A stretch of 58,996 nt of DNA from an uncultured Alphaproteobacteria bacterium. Its GTDB lineage: Bacteria > Pseudomonadota > Alphaproteobacteria > HIMB59 > GCA-002718135. Each line of letters opens with the position of its first letter. Within the stretch, counting starts at the first letter, position 1. The stretch is taken from contig CACAAZ010000006.1 of the NCBI GenBank assembly GCA_902530685.1, forward strand, positions 1 to 58,996. Reading direction: 5' to 3'. Position numbers and translations under genes: made by a program. Below, one piece after another: positions 56,094-58,996 of the stretch. Under the pieces are notes generated by a model. It was not told where the DNA came from and did not search any database. It was given only the letters and a program-made list of their open reading frames with translations.

Positions 56094-56119
56094 GAGAGGC
56101 GAATAAAATTTCGCCTCTC
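56094..56119 (+). other. Intergenic hairpin between substrate-binding protein and permease genes (10-bp stem, 6-nt loop)
   Basis: gagaggcgaa-taaaat-ttcgcctctc perfect inverted repeat; not followed by a clear U-tract. Confidence 0.75.
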
Positions 56120-56176
56120 TGTATTAATATTTATATTTAGCATTGATTATTTTAATTTTTAATAAAGATAGTAATT

Positions 56177-57094
56177 ATGAGTTTTTGGGAAAGAAATCAG
56201 TTAAAATTAGCACCTTTTTTATTTTTAACACCAGCGGTAAGTCTTTTTTTACTTTTTGTTATATATCCAATTATTGACTCAATTTGGGTAAGTTTTCATG
56301 ATTGGTCTGGAGTTGCAAGATATGCACTTAATGAAGATGGTACTTACAAAAACTTTAAATGGGTTGGTTTTCAAAACTATATTGATTTATTTACTTACGA
56401 TGATGAATTTTATGTTTCTTTATTAAACAATCTTAAGTGGTTTATATTTAGCTTACTTGCAATTCCATTAGGCTTATTGTTGGCCCTATTCTTAAATCAA
56501 AATATTTTTGGGATGAGGTACATTAAATCTTTTTTTTATTTCCCCTTTGTAATTAATGCTGTTGTTATAGGTGTAATATTTTCATGGTTTTATAATCCTA
56601 AATATGGTTCGTTAGCCTACCTACTAAATATTTTCGGATTAGATCCGATACCTGTTCTTTCAGATGAAGTTTTAGCAACCTACGGAATAATTGCTGCATC
56701 ATTTTTCCCAGGAATAGCATACACAATGATATTATACATAACTGGTTTGACATCTGTAAGTAAGGAGATGGTAGAGGCAGGAAGAATAGACGGTGCTTCA
56801 GGCTTAACAATGTTATGGCACATAATCATACCTCAGTTAAGGCCAGCAACTTTAATTGCTGTTGTTGTTACTATTGTCGGAGCTTTAAGAAGTTTTGATT
56901 TAATTGCTGTAATGACGCTTGGAGGTCCCTGGGGTAGTACTAAAGTTTTAGCATACAAAATGTATGAAGAAGCATTATTTAATTTTCGTATGGGATATGG
57001 TGCTGCAATAGCAGTGATACTTTTTTTATTAATGAGTATTTATATAGCTTGGTTTTTATATAGATTGTTTAAACAAGAAAAAGGTGAAAAATAA
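56177..57094 (+). CDS. Sugar ABC transporter permease (MalF-like)
   Basis: Multi-TM; EMVEAGRIDGASGLTMLWHIIIPQLRPAT EAA loop. Confidence 0.93.
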   Translation: MSFWERNQLKLAPFLFLTPAVSLFLLFVIYPIIDSIWVSFHDWSGVARYALNEDGTYKNFKWVGFQNYIDLFTYDDEFYVSLLNNLKWFIFSLLAIPLGLLLALFLNQNIFGMRYIKSFFYFPFVINAVVIGVIFSWFYNPKYGSLAYLLNIFGLDPIPVLSDEVLATYGIIAASFFPGIAYTMILYITGLTSVSKEMVEAGRIDGASGLTMLWHIIIPQLRPATLIAVVVTIVGALRSFDLIAVMTLGGPWGSTKVLAYKMYEEALFNFRMGYGAAIAVILFLLMSIYIAWFLYRLFKQEKGEK

Positions 57095-57945
57095 TGTTTC
57101 CAACACCTATTCAAAACTATTCATTAACAACAAATATAATTTATAGAATTTTACTAGGAATTACACTTTTCATATGGCTGCTTCCATTAATAGCCGTGAT
57201 GTTAACTTCAATTAGAACATTTGAAGATATTTTGGTTGGAGATTATTGGAGTTGGCCAGAAGAAACTGCAATAATTTCAAATTATACTGCTATTTTTGAA
57301 AGTGGTAAAATGTCGAGATTTTTTTTGAATAGTGTCATAATAACCTTACCAACAGTTTTTGGTACTTTGTTTCTTAGTTCTATGGCAGGATATTCACTAG
57401 CAGTTCATAAATTTAAATTAAATCTTCTTCTTTTTTGTATGTTTATAGCTGGTAATTTTGTTCCATTTCAAATTTTAATGATACCTGTAAGAATGCTTAC
57501 AATAGATTTAGGCATTTATAACTCACACTTTGGGTTAATTATTTTTCATATTGCTTTTCAGACTGGATTTTGTACATTCTTCTTAAGAAATTTTATTAAA
57601 GAGTTACCATTTGAATTAATTGAAGCTGCTAGAGCTGATGGTGCTTCAGAGTGGCTAATTTATAGAAAAATAATTTTACCTTTACTGACTCCTTCTTTAG
57701 CGGCTCTTGGAGTTCTAGAATTTACTTTTATTTGGAATGATTATTTTTGGGCATTAATATTAACACAAGGAGATAATGTTAAGCCGATCACTATTGGATT
57801 AGATATGCTTAGAGGACAATGGGTTGCTACATACAATTTAATTGCAGCAGGTTCAGTTTTAGCAGCCTTACCTCCAGTAATAATGTTTTTTGCAATGCAA
57901 AGACATTTTATAATGGGTTTAACTTTTGGTGCAGTTAAAGGATAA
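57094..57945 (+). CDS. Carbohydrate ABC transporter permease (MalG-like)
   Basis: Multi-TM; ELIEAARADGASEWLIYRKIILPLLTPSLAAL EAA loop; C-terminal QRHFIMGLTFGAVKG. Confidence 0.94.
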   Translation: MFPTPIQNYSLTTNIIYRILLGITLFIWLLPLIAVMLTSIRTFEDILVGDYWSWPEETAIISNYTAIFESGKMSRFFLNSVIITLPTVFGTLFLSSMAGYSLAVHKFKLNLLLFCMFIAGNFVPFQILMIPVRMLTIDLGIYNSHFGLIIFHIAFQTGFCTFFLRNFIKELPFELIEAARADGASEWLIYRKIILPLLTPSLAALGVLEFTFIWNDYFWALILTQGDNVKPITIGLDMLRGQWVATYNLIAAGSVLAALPPVIMFFAMQRHFIMGLTFGAVKG

Positions 57946-57983
57946 TTAGTTGCATTTGAATTGTTAAAATATAAAAGAACTCA

Positions 57984-58996
57984 ATGTCTTTAATTTCTCT
58001 TAGACAACTCTTAGATCACGCAGCTGAAAATAATTATGGTGTACCTGCATTCAATGTAAATAATTTAGAAGCAATTAGAGCAATAATGGAAGGGGCTAAA
58101 GAATTGAATAGTCCAGTAATACTTCAAGCTTCAGGTGCTGCACGTAAATATGCTGGACCAATCTTTGTGAAAAAACTAGTTGAAGCAGCAATGGATGAAT
58201 TTTCAGAAATTCCAACAGTTTTGCACCAAGACCATGGTGGTTCTCCAAAAGATTGTAAAAATTGCATAGAACTTGGTTTTACATCTGTGATGATGGATGG
58301 TTCGCTATTAGATGACCAAAAAACTCCTTCAGATTTTGAATATAATGTAAGAGTTACAAAAGAAACAACTGATATGGCTCATGCATTAGGAGTTTCAGTC
58401 GAAGGGGAGATAGGCTGTTTAGGCTCTTTAGAGACTGGAACAGGTGAAAAAGAGGATGGAGTTGGTGCTGAAGGTAAACTTGATCATGATCAGCTATTAA
58501 CTGATCCTGATGAAGCTTCAGACTTTGTAAAAGCTACAAATGTTGATGCACTGGCAATTGCTATTGGCACAAGCCACGGTGCTTATAAATTTTCTAGACC
58601 ACCAACTGGAGATATTTTAGCAATAGATAGAATAAAAGAAATACATTCAAGACTTCCAAATACACATCTAGTGATGCATGGCTCATCTTCGGTTCCACAA
58701 GATTTAATAAAAACTATTAATGAATATGGTGGAAAAATTAAAGAGACATACGGTGTACCGGTTTCCGAAATTCAAGAAGGTATAAAACATGGTGTAAGAA
58801 AAGTTAACGTTGATACTGATTTAAGATTAGCTGCTACTGCTGCAGTAAGAAAATACTTCCATGAGAGTCCTTCACAATTTGATCCTCGCAAATATTTATT
58901 ATTTTCTAAAGATGCTATGAAAGATGTTGTTAAAAGTAGATTACAAGAATTTGGAACCGCAGGAAATGCTTCTTCTATTAATTCAATTTCTTTAGG
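57984..58996 (+). CDS. fba: Class II fructose-bisphosphate aldolase (3' truncated by window edge)
   Basis: [94 protein letters not shown]. Confidence 0.95.
   Translation, partial: MSLISLRQLLDHAAENNYGVPAFNVNNLEAIRAIMEGAKELNSPVILQASGAARKYAGPIFVKKLVEAAMDEFSEIPTVLHQDHGGSPKDCKNCIELGFTSVMMDGSLLDDQKTPSDFEYNVRVTKETTDMAHALGVSVEGEIGCLGSLETGTGEKEDGVGAEGKLDHDQLLTDPDEASDFVKATNVDALAIAIGTSHGAYKFSRPPTGDILAIDRIKEIHSRLPNTHLVMHGSSSVPQDLIKTINEYGGKIKETYGVPVSEIQEGIKHGVRKVNVDTDLRLAATAAVRKYFHESPSQFDPRKYLLFSKDAMKDVVKSRLQEFGTAGNASSINSISL

Noticed and set aside
1-58996. CRISPR arrays, transposons, prophage, toxin-antitoxin or defence systems
   Set aside because: No regularly spaced repeats, transposase/integrase signatures or defence genes recognised; content is core metabolism.

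Overview
AT-rich, very gene-dense chromosomal window. The gene content and order look alphaproteobacterial: ctaA/COX15, cobS-cobT-J protein-BolA, class I lysyl-tRNA synthetase, rodZ-ispG-hisS-prfA-prmC, DUF4167, ELM1, yqeY-dnaG-rpoD. The compactness suggests a streamlined marine lineage (SAR11/HIMB59-like), which is an inference and was not tested. Nearly all of the window is core metabolism or information processing. I see no CRISPR array, prophage, transposase or defence island. There are two tRNAs: Val(GAC), and one with anticodon CAT that is probably Ile2. Two small genes are missing from the ORF track: rpmJ (41 aa) and a 42-aa membrane smORF overlapping the start of a large exported unknown protein. 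The strongest observations are: (1) a one-base poly-A frameshift that separates the start of class I lysK from its HIGH motif; (2) an orphan CobS/CobT AAA+/VWA pair next to a J protein and BolA; (3) a ferredoxin reductase-ferredoxin operon divergent from heme A synthase; (4) convergent genes that repeatedly share a palindromic stop (TTAA, CTAATTAG), leaving no room for terminators; (5) a perfect 9-bp inverted repeat containing TTAA-N7-TTAA in the 24-bp secA/argJ divergent gap; (6) a long Lys-rich N-terminal tail on RpoD. I did not find a clearly new multi-gene system. The best candidates for unknown function are the CobST/J/BolA cluster, the SDR-DUF6134-SDR operon and the smORF plus exported protein pair upstream of accA.
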